In this document: positions 34,210 to 43,188 of the stretch, in pieces | How the letters are laid out: every line of letters begins with the position of its first letter | How positions within the stretch are numbered: position 1 is the stretch's first letter | From: Bacteroidaceae bacterium | GTDB taxonomy: Bacteria; Bacteroidota; Bacteroidia; Bacteroidales; Bacteroidaceae | DNA length: 64,000 nt | NCBI GenBank assembly: GCA_017546505.1 | Contig: JAFYWV010000099.1 | Span: 1-64,000, forward strand | Reading direction: 5' to 3' | The notes under the pieces: generated by a model | Told to the model about the DNA's origin: nothing | Database searches by the model: none | What the model saw: only the letters and a program-made list of their open reading frames with translations | Translations under genes and position numbers: made by a program

Positions 34210-35934
34210 CTATCGTGTAATCTTCGTGTTGATACTCTCAATCTGCAACTGCACCTCGCCGTGCTTGTAGGCATTATCCTCGAGAGTGTAACAGATATCG
34301 AAAGACTGCTTCGATTTTATGTATTTTGCCTGACGGCTCTGTCCGAAAGCAATACCGTTGAGAATGGTGTTCGATTTGTTGTCTACAAGTTCGAGCTTGA
34401 TGTGCTCCTGACGACGGCCCACAACCTTGCTTGTTCCATAGTCGCACACATTGCGTGTGCAGAAGATGGGTTTGGCATTCTCGGGGCCGTGAGGTGCAAA
34501 CTTCTTGAGTTCGTTGAAGAAACGACGTGTTATCTGCTGAAACTCCAATTCGGCATCAATTTCAATGACAGGTGCTGTCTGCTCGGGCAGTATATTGTCG
34601 GACACAAAATCCTCGAAACGCTTTGCGAAAGCCTCGATATTCTCGACTTTGAGCGAGAAACCGGCAGCGTATGTGTGACCACCGAAATTATCAAGCAGGT
34701 CACGGCAGCTCTCCATCGCCTTGTAGACATCGAAACCTGTTACGGAGCGTGCCGAGCCGGTTGCAAGTTCACCGGTGCAGGTGATTACCACCGCCGGACG
34801 GTGATACACCTCGGTGAGACGGGAGGCCACAATGCCAATCACTCCACGATGCCAGTCGGGATTGAAGATTACGATTGCACGACGCTCGTCAAAACTCTCA
34901 AGCCCTTCTACAATGCGATTGGCCTCCTCGGTCATACTCTTGTCAAGCTCCTTGCGCGCCTCGTTCATCTCGTTTATCTGATAGCTCATCTCAAGGGCCG
35001 CCTTGAGATTGTTCTCAATGAGCAAATCAACAGCAACTTTTCCCTGCTGCACTCGCCCTGATGCATTGATGCGAGGCCCTATCTTGAATATTATATCATT
35101 GATGCCAATCTCTTTCTCGTTAAGACCGCAGACATTGATAATGGCCTTGAGACCGATACTGGGGCTGTGGTTGAGTTGCTTTATACCGTGACAGGCAAGA
35201 ATGCGGTTCTCGCCCATTATTGGCACAAGGTCGGACGCTATGCTCACTGCTACAAGGTCGAGCAAGGAGTATAGTTGGTCGGCAGGTATGCCGTTATCCA
35301 TAGCAAAGGCCTGCATAAACTTGAAACCGACACCACAACCTGACAGGTGCGGATAGGGATAGGTTGAACCGGCCAATTTCGGATTCAATATAGCAACAGC
35401 ACAGGGCAACTGCTCATCGGGAACGTGATGGTCGCACACGATGAAATCGATACCCAACGACTTTGCATACGCAATCTCCTCGACAGCCTTGATACCACAG
35501 TCAAGCACAATAATGAGCTTAACATCGGTTGAGTGGGCATAGTCTACGCCACGTTTGGAGATACCATAGCCGTCCTCGTTACGGTCGGGGATATAATAGT
35601 CTATATTAGACGAGAACTGTTGCAGAAACTTATAGACCAAAGCTACTGCCGTGGTGCCATCGACATCATAATCGCCATAGATGAGTATGCGCTCTTTTTT
35701 TCCTAGAGCTTTATTAAGGCGCCGCACGGCAACATCCATATCATTCATCAGGAACGGATTGTGCAATTGGCTAAGCTTGGGGCGGAAAAAGTTCCTTGCT
35801 TCGGCAACAGAAGTGATTCCCCGCTTCACCAACAACGAGCACAGCACAGGGCTAAGTTCCAGCTCGGCCGACAGCCTTGCAGCAATGTCGCCCTGCTCGG
35901 GTGTTAGAGGTTCATATTTCCATTTCTGTCCCAT
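34210..35934 (-). CDS. recJ: Single-stranded-DNA-specific exonuclease RecJ
   Basis: 574 residues from the ATG at 35934 (MGQKWKYEPLTPEQG); the 22 codons of open frame before it do not look like protein. DHH-family motifs are present: ILIYGDYDVDGTTAVAL (motif I), LDCGIKAV, FIVCDHHVPDEQLP (DHH motif III), and the DHHA1 domain with GVIGIVASRL and the glycine-rich DNFGGHTYAAGFSL. RecJ degrades single-stranded DNA 5' to 3' and pairs with RecQ in recombination and repair. It is first in the operon recJ-recQ-cstA-cotH-like; a promoter-like site lies about 180 bases upstream. The large + strand frame at 33946-35061 is an antisense shadow. Confidence 0.96.
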   Translation of the reverse strand: MGQKWKYEPLTPEQGDIAARLSAELELSPVLCSLLVKRGITSVAEARNFFRPKLSQLHNPFLMNDMDVAVRRLNKALGKKERILIYGDYDVDGTTAVALVYKFLQQFSSNIDYYIPDRNEDGYGISKRGVDYAHSTDVKLIIVLDCGIKAVEEIAYAKSLGIDFIVCDHHVPDEQLPCAVAILNPKLAGSTYPYPHLSGCGVGFKFMQAFAMDNGIPADQLYSLLDLVAVSIASDLVPIMGENRILACHGIKQLNHSPSIGLKAIINVCGLNEKEIGINDIIFKIGPRINASGRVQQGKVAVDLLIENNLKAALEMSYQINEMNEARKELDKSMTEEANRIVEGLESFDERRAIVIFNPDWHRGVIGIVASRLTEVYHRPAVVITCTGELATGSARSVTGFDVYKAMESCRDLLDNFGGHTYAAGFSLKVENIEAFAKRFEDFVSDNILPEQTAPVIEIDAELEFQQITRRFFNELKKFAPHGPENAKPIFCTRNVCDYGTSKVVGRRQEHIKLELVDNKSNTILNGIAFGQSRQAKYIKSKQSFDICYTLEDNAYKHGEVQLQIESINTKITR

Positions 35935-36265
35935 ATATATTATTTTATTTTTTCTTTGAAAGGCGAGAACCATCTCCATTAACAGTTGCAATGTCCACAC
36001 CGTTCATAAACAAACAGCCGTTCACAACGCAACACAAACCGTCTCAGAACAGAGTTGCGGGCATACATAGGTGCAAAAACGCCACACCTAGCGCAAGATA
36101 ATTCTCTCAATCTGTAAAGATACGGAAAAGTTATTATAAAAAGAGCATTGATTATGTAAAAAATATGCAAAACGAACATTTTCCATAACAAAAAAAGAGG
36201 CTTGCTATTTTTTAGCAGCCCCTTTTGGTAAGAGATGAATAATATTCACCTATTAGTGAGAAATT
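35935..36265. other. Leader region upstream of recJ
   Basis: About 330 bases without a credible gene. On the minus strand TATCTTTA (+ strand TAAAGATA, 36115-36122) is one base from the -7 consensus TAnnTTTG. The rest of the recJ leader (about 180 bases) is unusually long. The terminator of the peptidase gene lies at 36190-36222. Confidence 0.4.
36190..36222 (-). terminator. Terminator of recA-peptidase unit
   Basis: Read on the minus strand, GGGGCTGCTA and TAGCAAGCCTC pair with one bulge and are followed by seven Ts; it lies about 45 bases after the peptidase stop. Confidence 0.6.
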
Positions 36266-37453
36266 TTACTTGATACCCAATTTCTTGCGGATTTCCTTTG
36301 GAATTGCATTCTTGTGAACAACAATATTCATTGTCTTGTAGCGTGCAAAAGCCTTTGAAGCATACCAGATACCCTTATAAGTACCGGCCTCACCCCAAGA
36401 GTTCTTCACCATATAGTACTCAACACCATCCTGGTCCTTTGCAATACCGAAAATCTGCATACCGTGGTCGTCTGTTGTTTCCCAGTTATCGTATGCAATC
36501 TGACGCTCCTCCTGTGTACACCATTTCTCGGTCGATGGCTTTGGAGTGTTCTTCTTCTCCTCCTCGCTCAACTTGAGCCACTTTGCCATATCGGAACCCT
36601 CGAGGTCGGCGCTCTTTGCAGCATCGGGCATATAAGCCTTACCGTCGCGTGTAAAGCCCTTCTCGCTCACGTCGCTACCCCAAGCAATGGTATAACCCTC
36701 CATAATGGCATTGTCAAACACCTGCATAAACTCATCGATTGGAAGGTTATATGACTGGGCCCAACGCCAGTTGTCCTGAATCTCAAGAACGAATGGCTTG
36801 TAGAATGGGTGGTGTGTGTAAGATGTCAAAGAGATATAATCCTCTGCATTCAAACCCAAAGACTCATAGAATGATTTTGGAGTGTACTCCTTGCCGTTGT
36901 ATGTAAACTTCTCGGGACGCTTGCCAAGATAGATATCGTGAACAGCCTCAACAGCCTTCTTCCAGAGTGGCTGACCCTCGGAGTCTACCTGCAAACTGCG
37001 GTGCTTTCCCTTGGCAATAGCAGCAACTACAGCATCGCTCACTGCTGAAAGCTCGTTGTGGTTGCTGAGTTCCTTGCCATACATCACACCGGGACGCATC
37101 TCAGCCTCGGGAACAAGACCGAATGTCTCCATACCGTAGATTACATCGTAGAACGAGCCACCCTGTGAAAAAGAGATATCACCGTGAGTGCGGACAGCCT
37201 TGTCGGCGCGGTCGAGGTAAGTGTTGTGAACGATGAACATTTCAGAGAAATCATACTCGCCCTTGCCCATACGCAAAAGCTCTGACTCGATGAAAGCCAA
37301 TGATGAATAGCACCAGCAGGTACCTGCCTGGTTTTGGTTCTTGATGCTTGTGATAGGGTTCTCCTTCACAACGGTAAATTCAGGAGCAGCCTCCTGTGCC
37401 ACTGCGCCAAAGCCCGCAAAGGCAAGCGCTGCCAATAAAAGATTTTTCTTCAT
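36266..37453 (-). CDS. Secreted C1B-type cysteine aminopeptidase (bleomycin-hydrolase/PepC-like)
   Basis: 395 residues with a signal peptide MKKNLLLAALAFAGFGAVAQ. The papain-type active site is NQNQAGTCWCYSS with catalytic Cys46, then the His in TTDDHGMQIFGI and the Asn in MVKNSWGEAG. The order and the long middle insertion fit peptidase family C1B (aminopeptidase C, bleomycin hydrolase). It is shorter than the ~450-residue cytosolic forms and exported, as in other gut Bacteroidales. It probably trims peptides in the periplasm or outside. The gene begins 27 bases after recA on the same strand, so recA read-through is likely. The family is sure, the natural substrate is not. Confidence 0.9.
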   Translation of the reverse strand: MKKNLLLAALAFAGFGAVAQEAAPEFTVVKENPITSIKNQNQAGTCWCYSSLAFIESELLRMGKGEYDFSEMFIVHNTYLDRADKAVRTHGDISFSQGGSFYDVIYGMETFGLVPEAEMRPGVMYGKELSNHNELSAVSDAVVAAIAKGKHRSLQVDSEGQPLWKKAVEAVHDIYLGKRPEKFTYNGKEYTPKSFYESLGLNAEDYISLTSYTHHPFYKPFVLEIQDNWRWAQSYNLPIDEFMQVFDNAIMEGYTIAWGSDVSEKGFTRDGKAYMPDAAKSADLEGSDMAKWLKLSEEEKKNTPKPSTEKWCTQEERQIAYDNWETTDDHGMQIFGIAKDQDGVEYYMVKNSWGEAGTYKGIWYASKAFARYKTMNIVVHKNAIPKEIRKKLGIK

Positions 37454-37480
37454 AGTATAAAAATAGTTTTATTATTGTTT

Positions 37481-38518
37481 TTACTCTGCCACAGTCTCCA
37501 GATTACCCTTGATAGCCTCGGCAATCTTTGCCTCGAGTTCCTCGGCAAGTTCAGGATTATCGGCAATGAGTGCCTTTGTGCGGTCGCGTCCCTGGGCCAG
37601 CTTGGTATCATTATAACTGAAGAACGAACCGCTCTTCTTGATTATGCCATACTGTACACCCAAGTCAACGATTTCACCTGTACGTGAGATACCCTCGCCG
37701 AACATAATATCAAACTCGGCCTTGCGGAACGGAGGTGCCACCTTGTTCTTTACAACCTTCACGCGGACAGAGTTACCGATGGCATCCTCGCCATCCTTCA
37801 ACTGGCTCACGCGACGGATATCCAAACGGACCGATGAATAGAACTTCAATGCGTTACCGCCGGTTGTAGTCTCGGGGTTACCGAACATTACACCAATCTT
37901 CTCACGCAACTGGTTAATGAAGATACAGGTTGTCTTTGTCTTGCTGATTGCCGATGTGAGCTTACGCAAAGCCTGTGACATAAGACGCGCCTGCAAACCC
38001 ACCTTGTTGTCACCCATCTCGCCCTCAATCTCGGCCTTTGGAGTAAGCGCCGCAACGGAGTCGATTACGATGATATCGATAGCCGATGAACGAATGAGCT
38101 GCTCGGCAATCTCCAGAGCCTGCTCACCGCAATCGGGCTGCGAAATCAAAAGGTTGTCAATGTCCACACCGAGTTTCTGTGCATAGAAACGGTCAAAAGC
38201 GTGCTCGGCATCAATGATGGCAGCAATGCCACCCATTCTCTGTGCCTCGGCAATAGCGTGTATTGCAAGCGTTGTCTTACCAGATGACTCGGGACCGTAG
38301 ATTTCAATTATACGTCCACGTGGGTAACCGCCCACACCAAGCGCCGCGTTCAAGCCGACCGAACCGGTTGGAATGACATCGACATCCTCAAAATTATCAT
38401 CGCCAAGTTTCATAATAGAACCCTTGCCGAAGTTCTTCTCTATCTTGTCCATCGCAGCCTGCAAGGCACGCAACTTTTCGTTGCCCGCGATGTTGTCAAG
38501 TTCTTCTTTCTTTGCCAT
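37481..38518 (-). CDS. recA: Recombinase RecA
   Basis: 345 residues from [20 protein letters not shown] (ATG at 38518; an MK extension to 38524 is possible). Motifs: [16 protein letters not shown] (Walker A), [19 protein letters not shown] (Walker B and L1), [20 protein letters not shown] (L2 region), and the usual acidic C-terminus ([19 protein letters not shown]). RecA forms filaments on single-stranded DNA, drives strand exchange and triggers the SOS response. It sits upstream of a secreted peptidase gene with which it shares strand and close spacing. I see no clear LexA box in the 140 bases upstream. Confidence 0.98.
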   Translation of the reverse strand: MAKKEELDNIAGNEKLRALQAAMDKIEKNFGKGSIMKLGDDNFEDVDVIPTGSVGLNAALGVGGYPRGRIIEIYGPESSGKTTLAIHAIAEAQRMGGIAAIIDAEHAFDRFYAQKLGVDIDNLLISQPDCGEQALEIAEQLIRSSAIDIIVIDSVAALTPKAEIEGEMGDNKVGLQARLMSQALRKLTSAISKTKTTCIFINQLREKIGVMFGNPETTTGGNALKFYSSVRLDIRRVSQLKDGEDAIGNSVRVKVVKNKVAPPFRKAEFDIMFGEGISRTGEIVDLGVQYGIIKKSGSFFSYNDTKLAQGRDRTKALIADNPELAEELEAKIAEAIKGNLETVAE

Positions 38519-38662
38519 TTTCAATTATTTTTAATGGAGGATGAATAAAAAGATGAAGTCCAAAACTTGTGCCAACGAGTGAAACACAAAGTTCTTTAAT
38601 GTTCTACAACAGGCACAACCAAGTTTGGTATTCACCAAATTCACCTTTTAGTCATTCTCTAA

Positions 38663-39895
38663 TTACAACTCCAAATCCTTATCAAATTCCTCGTGCCAAG
38701 GCAATCCCTGCTTATTGAGCTGCTCCATAAACGGATCCGGGTCGAACTGCTCCACGTTCCAGACACCGGGCTTGCGCCAGATGCCCTTGAAGAACATCAT
38801 CGCACCAATCATTGCAGGAACACCTGTCGTGTAGCTCACGCCCTGCATACCGGTCTCCTTGTATGCCTCCTCGTGGCTACAGTTGTTATATACATAGTAT
38901 GTATGCTCCTGGCCATCCTTGATACCACGGATGCGGCAGCCGATAGATGTCTCACCCTCGTAGTTCTCGCCCAAATCCTGTGGGTTGGGAAGCACAGCCT
39001 TGAGGAACTGCAAAGGAACAATCTTCACCACCTCTTCGCCGGTACCGTCGGCCTTTGGCGCCTTGTACTCAACCTCATCAATGCGGCTCATACCTATATT
39101 CTGAATCACATCCAAATAGGTCAGATACTGCTGGCCGAAGGTCATCCAGAAACGGGCACGCTTTATGGTCGGGAAGTTGATTACAAGACTTTCAATCTCC
39201 TCGTGGTGCAAAAGATAGCTTTCGCGCGGACCGATGTTGGGATAGTTCAATGGCTGATGAATCTCCATTGGTTCAGTCTCAATATACTTTCCATTCTCAT
39301 AATAAAGTCCCTTCTGGGTAATTTCACGGATATTGATTTCGGGATTGAAATTGGTAGCGAATGCCTTGTGGTGGTTACCGGCATTGCAGTCAACGATATC
39401 AAGGTAGTGAATCTCGTCGAAATAGTGCTTTGCAGCATAAGCGGTAAACACACTGGTCACGCCAGGGTCGAATCCACAACCCAAAATGGCGCAAAGACCG
39501 GCTTTCTCGAAACGTTCGCGATAAGCCCACTGCCAACTGTACTCGAAGTGAGCCTCATCCTTGGGTTCATAGTTGGCGGTATCCAGATAGTTGCAACCGG
39601 TCTGCAGACAAGCCTCCATAATTGTAAGGTCCTGATAAGGCAAGGCCAGGTTCATCACGATATCGGGTTTGTATGAGCCAAGCAGTTCCACAAGCTGCTC
39701 CACACTGTCTGCATCCACCTGCGCTGTCTGCACGTTTGTTCCGTACTTCTTGTTGAGCACGTCAGCCAAAGCGTCGCACTTCTTTTTTGTACGGCTGGCA
39801 ATCATTATTTCGGTGAACACTTCCGTATTCTGGCACACCTTATGTGCCGCAACAGTAGCCACGCCTCCGGCTCCTATAATCAGAACTCTTCCCAT
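38663..39895 (-). CDS. Saccharopine dehydrogenase family, probable carboxynorspermidine synthase
   Basis: 410 residues: N-terminal Rossmann fold (MGRVLIIGAGGVATVAAHKV), IMIASRTKKKCDALA, NLALPYQDLTIMEACLQTG and LGCGFDPGVTSVFTAYAAKH, then a catalytic/dimer domain with GMQGVSYTTGVPAMIGAM. In gut Bacteroidales this type makes carboxy(nor)spermidine from aspartate semialdehyde and a diamine with NADPH, which NspC then decarboxylates. Saccharopine dehydrogenase in lysine metabolism is the alternative and cannot be excluded by eye. No polyamine partner gene lies nearby. It is on its own, 144 bases upstream of recA on the same strand. The + strand frame 38693-39676 is a shadow. Confidence 0.85.
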   Translation of the reverse strand: MGRVLIIGAGGVATVAAHKVCQNTEVFTEIMIASRTKKKCDALADVLNKKYGTNVQTAQVDADSVEQLVELLGSYKPDIVMNLALPYQDLTIMEACLQTGCNYLDTANYEPKDEAHFEYSWQWAYRERFEKAGLCAILGCGFDPGVTSVFTAYAAKHYFDEIHYLDIVDCNAGNHHKAFATNFNPEINIREITQKGLYYENGKYIETEPMEIHQPLNYPNIGPRESYLLHHEEIESLVINFPTIKRARFWMTFGQQYLTYLDVIQNIGMSRIDEVEYKAPKADGTGEEVVKIVPLQFLKAVLPNPQDLGENYEGETSIGCRIRGIKDGQEHTYYVYNNCSHEEAYKETGMQGVSYTTGVPAMIGAMMFFKGIWRKPGVWNVEQFDPDPFMEQLNKQGLPWHEEFDKDLEL

Positions 39896-40383
39896 TTTAC
39901 TAAACGATTAAAAGTTGATAAATATCTTAATTATTACTATTTCATTTCACCAGCACACCGCACGGCGTATACTGCGCAATGTACATTATTAGAAGTTGTT
40001 TTAATTTCTTTCAAAAACAATATTACATTATACGCGAGTTGTGCTTGCCTTTTTATGCTCTATTTTGCCTGTTTTTCCCTTTTTCGCAATTACATAGCCC
40101 GCTATGCGCCTTTGAAAAAAGAAAAAACATTCGAAAAAAGACCTATAAAAAGTTCAAGGACATAAATTCAAAACAACTTCTTACAAAAGTAATACAAAAA
40201 AAACAGAAATGCAACGGTGCGCACACACCTATAATTACTTTTAATAAAAAAAGTCAAAAAAGAATCGGCAAAAGAAAGGTTCTTTCTCCATAGTCGGACA
40301 CACTCAAACACACGACACAGACAGGGAAAGCTGCAAAATATGACACAATGTCACACAATTCCTTTTCATTTGGCAGAAAACAG

Positions 40384-40406
40384 TGTCACAAAAGCAGAGT
40401 GTGACA
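40384..40406 (+). promoter_or_regulatory. CIRCE-like inverted repeat upstream of dnaK
   Basis: TGTCACA-N9-TGTGACA, 113 bases before the dnaK ATG. A third half-site TGTCACA is at 40349, within TGACACAATGTCA. Arm sequence differs from CIRCE (TTAGCACTC-N9-GAGTGCTAA), but the arm length and 9-base spacer are alike. AATTCCTTTT and AAAAGGAATT flank the region. Confidence 0.45.
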
Positions 40407-40429
40407 AAAGGAATTCATCCAAAACCCTT

Positions 40430-40445
40430 TGGCACGCACTTTGTT
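40430..40445 (+). promoter_or_regulatory. Sigma-54-like promoter element for dnaK
   Basis: TGGCACGCACTTTGTT fits the -24/-12 pattern TGGCACG-N4-TTGC with a single T for C at the -12 core. It lies 74 bases before the dnaK start. An ordinary promoter (TTTG-N17-TATTTAGC) overlapping it is possible. Confidence 0.35.
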
Positions 40446-40518
40446 TAATATTTAGCAGAAGCGGCTGCAAGGCAGCTGCAAGTAAACACGATTAATAATA
40501 AATAAAAAAATAAGAATT

Positions 40519-42423
40519 ATGGGAAAAATTATTGGTATCGACTTGGGTACAACAAACTCTTGTGTTGCAGTTTTTGAGGGCAACGAGCCTGTAGTAATCA
40601 CAAACAGCGAGGGCAAGCGCACCACTCCGTCAATTGTCGCTTTCGACAACAACGGCGAGCGCAAAATCGGCGACCCTGCAAAGCGTCAGGCTGTGACAAA
40701 CCCACAGCGCACAATCTTCTCTATCAAGCGTTTTATGGGTGAGAACTGGGCACAGGTAAGCAAGGAGATTTCACGCGTTCCTTACAAAGTAGTTGAGGAG
40801 AACAATATGCCACGCGTTGACATCGACGGCCGTCTCTACACTCCACAGGAGATTTCGGCAATGGTTCTTCAGAAGATGAAGAAGACCGCCGAGGAGTATC
40901 TTGGTCAGGAGGTAACAGAGGCTGTCATCACAGTTCCTGCCTACTTCAGCGACAGCCAGCGCCAGGCAACAAAGGAGGCCGGTCAGATTGCAGGCCTTGA
41001 GGTTAAGCGTATCGTGAACGAGCCTACAGCCGCAGCTCTTGCATACGGCGTAGACAAGTCGAACAAGGATATGAAGATTGCAGTGTTCGACCTCGGTGGC
41101 GGTACATTCGATATCTCAATCCTTGAGTTCGGTGGCGGTGTGTTCGAGGTTCTCTCAACAAACGGTGACACACACCTTGGTGGTGACGACTTCGACCAGG
41201 TTATCATCGACTGGCTTGCAAGCGAGTTCAAGGCCGAGGAGGGTGCAGACCTAACAGCCGACCCAATGGCACTCCAGCGTTTGAAAGAGGCTGCCGAGAA
41301 GGCAAAGATTGAGTTGTCATCAACAACATCAACAGAGATTAACCTCCCTTATATCACTGCAGTTAACGGTATGCCAAAGCACCTTGTAAAGACTTTGACA
41401 CGTGCAAAGTTCGAGTCATTGGCACACAACCTCATCCAGGCTTGCCTTGAGCCTTGCAAGAAGGCAATGAGCGACGCAGGTTTGAACAACGCCGACATCG
41501 ACGAGGTTATCCTCGTAGGTGGTTCAACACGTATCCCGGCCGTTCAGAAGGTGGTTGAGGATTTCTTCGGCAAGGCTCCGTCAAAGGGCGTTAACCCCGA
41601 CGAGGTTGTTGCAGTGGGTGCAGCCATCCAGGGTGCTATCCTCAACAACGAGGGCGGTGTAGGTGACATCGTATTGCTCGACGTTACTCCACTTTCAATG
41701 GGTATCGAGACACTTGGCGGCGTAATGACAAAGCTCATCGATGCCAACACAACAATCCCTTGCAAGAAGAGCGAGACATTCTCTACAGCTGCCGACAACC
41801 AGACCGAGGTTACCATCCACGTGCTCCAGGGCGAGCGCCCGATGGCAAACCAGAACAAGTCTATCGGCCAGTTCAACCTCACAGGCATTGCACCTGCACG
41901 CCGCGGTGTTCCACAGATTGAGGTGACATTCGACATCGATGCAAACGGTATCCTCAAGGTATCGGCAAAGGACAAAGCTACCGGCAAGGAGCAGGCAATC
42001 CGCATCGAGGCATCATCAGGTTTGAGCAAGGAGGAAATCGAGCGTATGAAGCAGGAGGCCGAGGCAAATGCCGATGCCGACAAGAAGGAGCGCGAGAAGA
42101 TTGACAAGCTCAACCAGGCCGACTCTATGGTATTCCAGACAAAGAACCAGTTGAACGAGCTCGGTGACAAGATTCCTGCCGACAAGAAGGCTCCAATCGA
42201 GGCTGCAGTGCAGAAGCTCGAGGAGGCTCACAAGGCACAGGACCTCGCAGGCATCGACGCAGCAATGGCAGAGCTGAACAACGCTTGGCAGACAGCAAGT
42301 GCCGAGATGTACGCACAGAGCGGTGCTCAGGGCGCACAGGGTGCACAGGGCGGTCAGCAGCAGAGCAGCAGCCAGCAGCAGAGCGATGACGTTCAGGACG
42401 CCGAGTTCGAGGAGGTGAAATAA
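40519..42423 (+). CDS. dnaK: Molecular chaperone DnaK (Hsp70)
   Basis: 634 residues. N-terminal ATPase signature [16 protein letters not shown], phosphate loop [14 protein letters not shown], third signature [15 protein letters not shown], then the linker [17 protein letters not shown] and the substrate-binding beta-sandwich. A Gln/Ser/Gly-rich, low-complexity segment ends in [12 protein letters not shown], the usual EEVD-like end. DnaK folds new and damaged proteins with DnaJ and GrpE; neither partner is adjacent, so it is a single-gene unit, as in other Bacteroidales. A palindromic site and a sigma-54-like element precede it, and a strong terminator follows at 42445. Codon choice is strongly biased, as expected for a highly expressed gene. 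Confidence 0.98.
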   Translation: MGKIIGIDLGTTNSCVAVFEGNEPVVITNSEGKRTTPSIVAFDNNGERKIGDPAKRQAVTNPQRTIFSIKRFMGENWAQVSKEISRVPYKVVEENNMPRVDIDGRLYTPQEISAMVLQKMKKTAEEYLGQEVTEAVITVPAYFSDSQRQATKEAGQIAGLEVKRIVNEPTAAALAYGVDKSNKDMKIAVFDLGGGTFDISILEFGGGVFEVLSTNGDTHLGGDDFDQVIIDWLASEFKAEEGADLTADPMALQRLKEAAEKAKIELSSTTSTEINLPYITAVNGMPKHLVKTLTRAKFESLAHNLIQACLEPCKKAMSDAGLNNADIDEVILVGGSTRIPAVQKVVEDFFGKAPSKGVNPDEVVAVGAAIQGAILNNEGGVGDIVLLDVTPLSMGIETLGGVMTKLIDANTTIPCKKSETFSTAADNQTEVTIHVLQGERPMANQNKSIGQFNLTGIAPARRGVPQIEVTFDIDANGILKVSAKDKATGKEQAIRIEASSGLSKEEIERMKQEAEANADADKKEREKIDKLNQADSMVFQTKNQLNELGDKIPADKKAPIEAAVQKLEEAHKAQDLAGIDAAMAELNNAWQTASAEMYAQSGAQGAQGAQGGQQQSSSQQQSDDVQDAEFEEVK

Positions 42424-42444
42424 AAAACATCCTTAAACGACAAC

Positions 42445-42475
42445 AAAAGCCGCTTGCATTTTGCAGGCGGCTTTT
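42445..42475 (+). terminator. dnaK terminator
   Basis: AAAAGCCGCTTGC pairs with GCAGGCGGCTTTT (one G-T pair) around ATTTT, 22 bases after the dnaK stop. Confidence 0.85.
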
Positions 42476-42493
42476 ATAATATCCATCACAGAT

Positions 42494-42524
42494 TTTGCAC
42501 TTAAGTTGCTTTTGACTACATTTG
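42494..42524 (+). promoter_or_regulatory. Consensus Bacteroidetes promoter
   Basis: TTTG (42494-42497), 19 bases, TACATTTG (42517-42524): an exact match to TTTG-N19-TAnnTTTG. It serves the lipoprotein at 42557. Confidence 0.75.
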
Positions 42525-42556
42525 TAACTGTCAAAGAGGACTAAACCAGAATAAAG

Positions 42557-42925
42557 ATGAAAAGACTACTGCTTCTACTAGTAACTATTTTTGCATCAGC
42601 AACACTTTTTGCCTGCACTCCAAAGAGCCCTGTCGAAAAGCTGAAGAAGTTGGCCGACAAGGTTGAAAAGAGCCACGAGTCATACACCGACGAAGATTGG
42701 GAGAAGGTCAACCAGGAATATATAAAACTTAAAGCAGAGTTCGAGAAGAAGGAACGTGATAAAGAAGAACTCAAGGAGTTTGCACGTCAGAAAGGCCGCA
42801 TCAAAGGTTATATGACAAAAAGGACCTTGAACAAATGGGGCAAGAAGATGGAGAACTTTGCAAACGAACTGGAAGGTGGCATTGAAGGATTCTTTGAGGC
42901 CATTGAGACGATAGTTGAAGAATAA
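42557..42925 (+). CDS. Small helical lipoprotein
   Basis: 122 residues with signal peptide MKRLLLLLVTIFASATLFAC and lipobox Cys20. The mature part is highly charged and helical (VEKLKKLADKVEKSHESYTD, EEWEKV-like DEDWEKVNQEYIKLKAEFEK), with a likely coiled coil, ending in an acidic amphipathic helix. It resembles the small Bacteroidales lipoproteins with a YTDEDW motif (DUF6565-like), whose function is not known. It stands behind a consensus promoter and 23 bases upstream of the DUF4250 gene, probably one transcript. Confidence 0.78.
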   Translation: MKRLLLLLVTIFASATLFACTPKSPVEKLKKLADKVEKSHESYTDEDWEKVNQEYIKLKAEFEKKERDKEELKEFARQKGRIKGYMTKRTLNKWGKKMENFANELEGGIEGFFEAIETIVEE

Positions 42926-42948
42926 CGGTAAAAAAGAACACTTCGTAT

Positions 42949-43125
42949 ATGGAACTGCCAAATGACCCGATGATGCTATTCAGCACTGTAAATATGTACT
43001 TGCGCGACCGATACGCATCGCTTGACGAACTATGTGCCGACCTTGACGTCGACCGCACAGAACTGGAAGAGAAACTACGCTCTGTGGGCTTTGAATATAG
43101 TGCTGAGCACAACAAGTTCTGGTGA
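42949..43125 (+). CDS. DUF4250 family small protein
   Basis: 58 residues: MELPNDPMMLFSTVNMYLRD, then RYASLDELCADLDVDRTELE, then EKLRSVGFEYSAEHNKFW. This is the whole DUF4250 pattern (MLxSxVNMxLRDxYxSLDELCxDLDxDxxELxxKLxxxGYEY). The fold looks like a small helical, DNA-binding-like domain, but no function is established. The frame, length, stop and following perfect terminator all agree. It lies 23 bases after the lipoprotein gene. Confidence 0.88.
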   Translation: MELPNDPMMLFSTVNMYLRDRYASLDELCADLDVDRTELEEKLRSVGFEYSAEHNKFW

Positions 43126-43131
43126 CACAGC

Positions 43132-43167
43132 AAAATTAATGGCGGCCACGTGGCCGCCATTAATTTT
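43132..43167. terminator. Perfect palindromic bidirectional terminator
   Basis: AAAATTAATGGCGGCCAC is followed directly by its exact reverse complement, giving 18-base arms with no spacer. It lies between the convergent DUF4250 and RmlD-like genes. Confidence 0.9.
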
Positions 43168-43188
43168 GTACTATGCCGTTACACACCA

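Larger units (their letters stand above)
39896..40518. other. Long divergent intergenic region upstream of dnaK
   Basis: About 620 bases. The first 370 are very AT-rich; a possible 104-residue frame (39979-40293) has K/F-rich low-complexity composition and I do not accept it. The last 180 carry the dnaK control sites described at 40384 and 40430. Confidence 0.5.

Noticed and set aside
33946..35061. Long + strand frame (371 codons) opposite recJ and recQ
   Set aside because: It lies wholly antisense to two well-supported genes and has no recognisable motif.
37454..38700. LexA/SOS box before recA
   Set aside because: No convincing palindromic operator could be picked out by eye in the 140-base gap.
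38693..39676. 327-codon + strand frame
   Set aside because: Antisense of the saccharopine-type dehydrogenase; composition follows from codon bias of that gene.
39979..40293. 104-codon frame upstream of dnaK
   Set aside because: Low-complexity Lys/Phe-rich translation of AT-rich DNA, no family and no start context.
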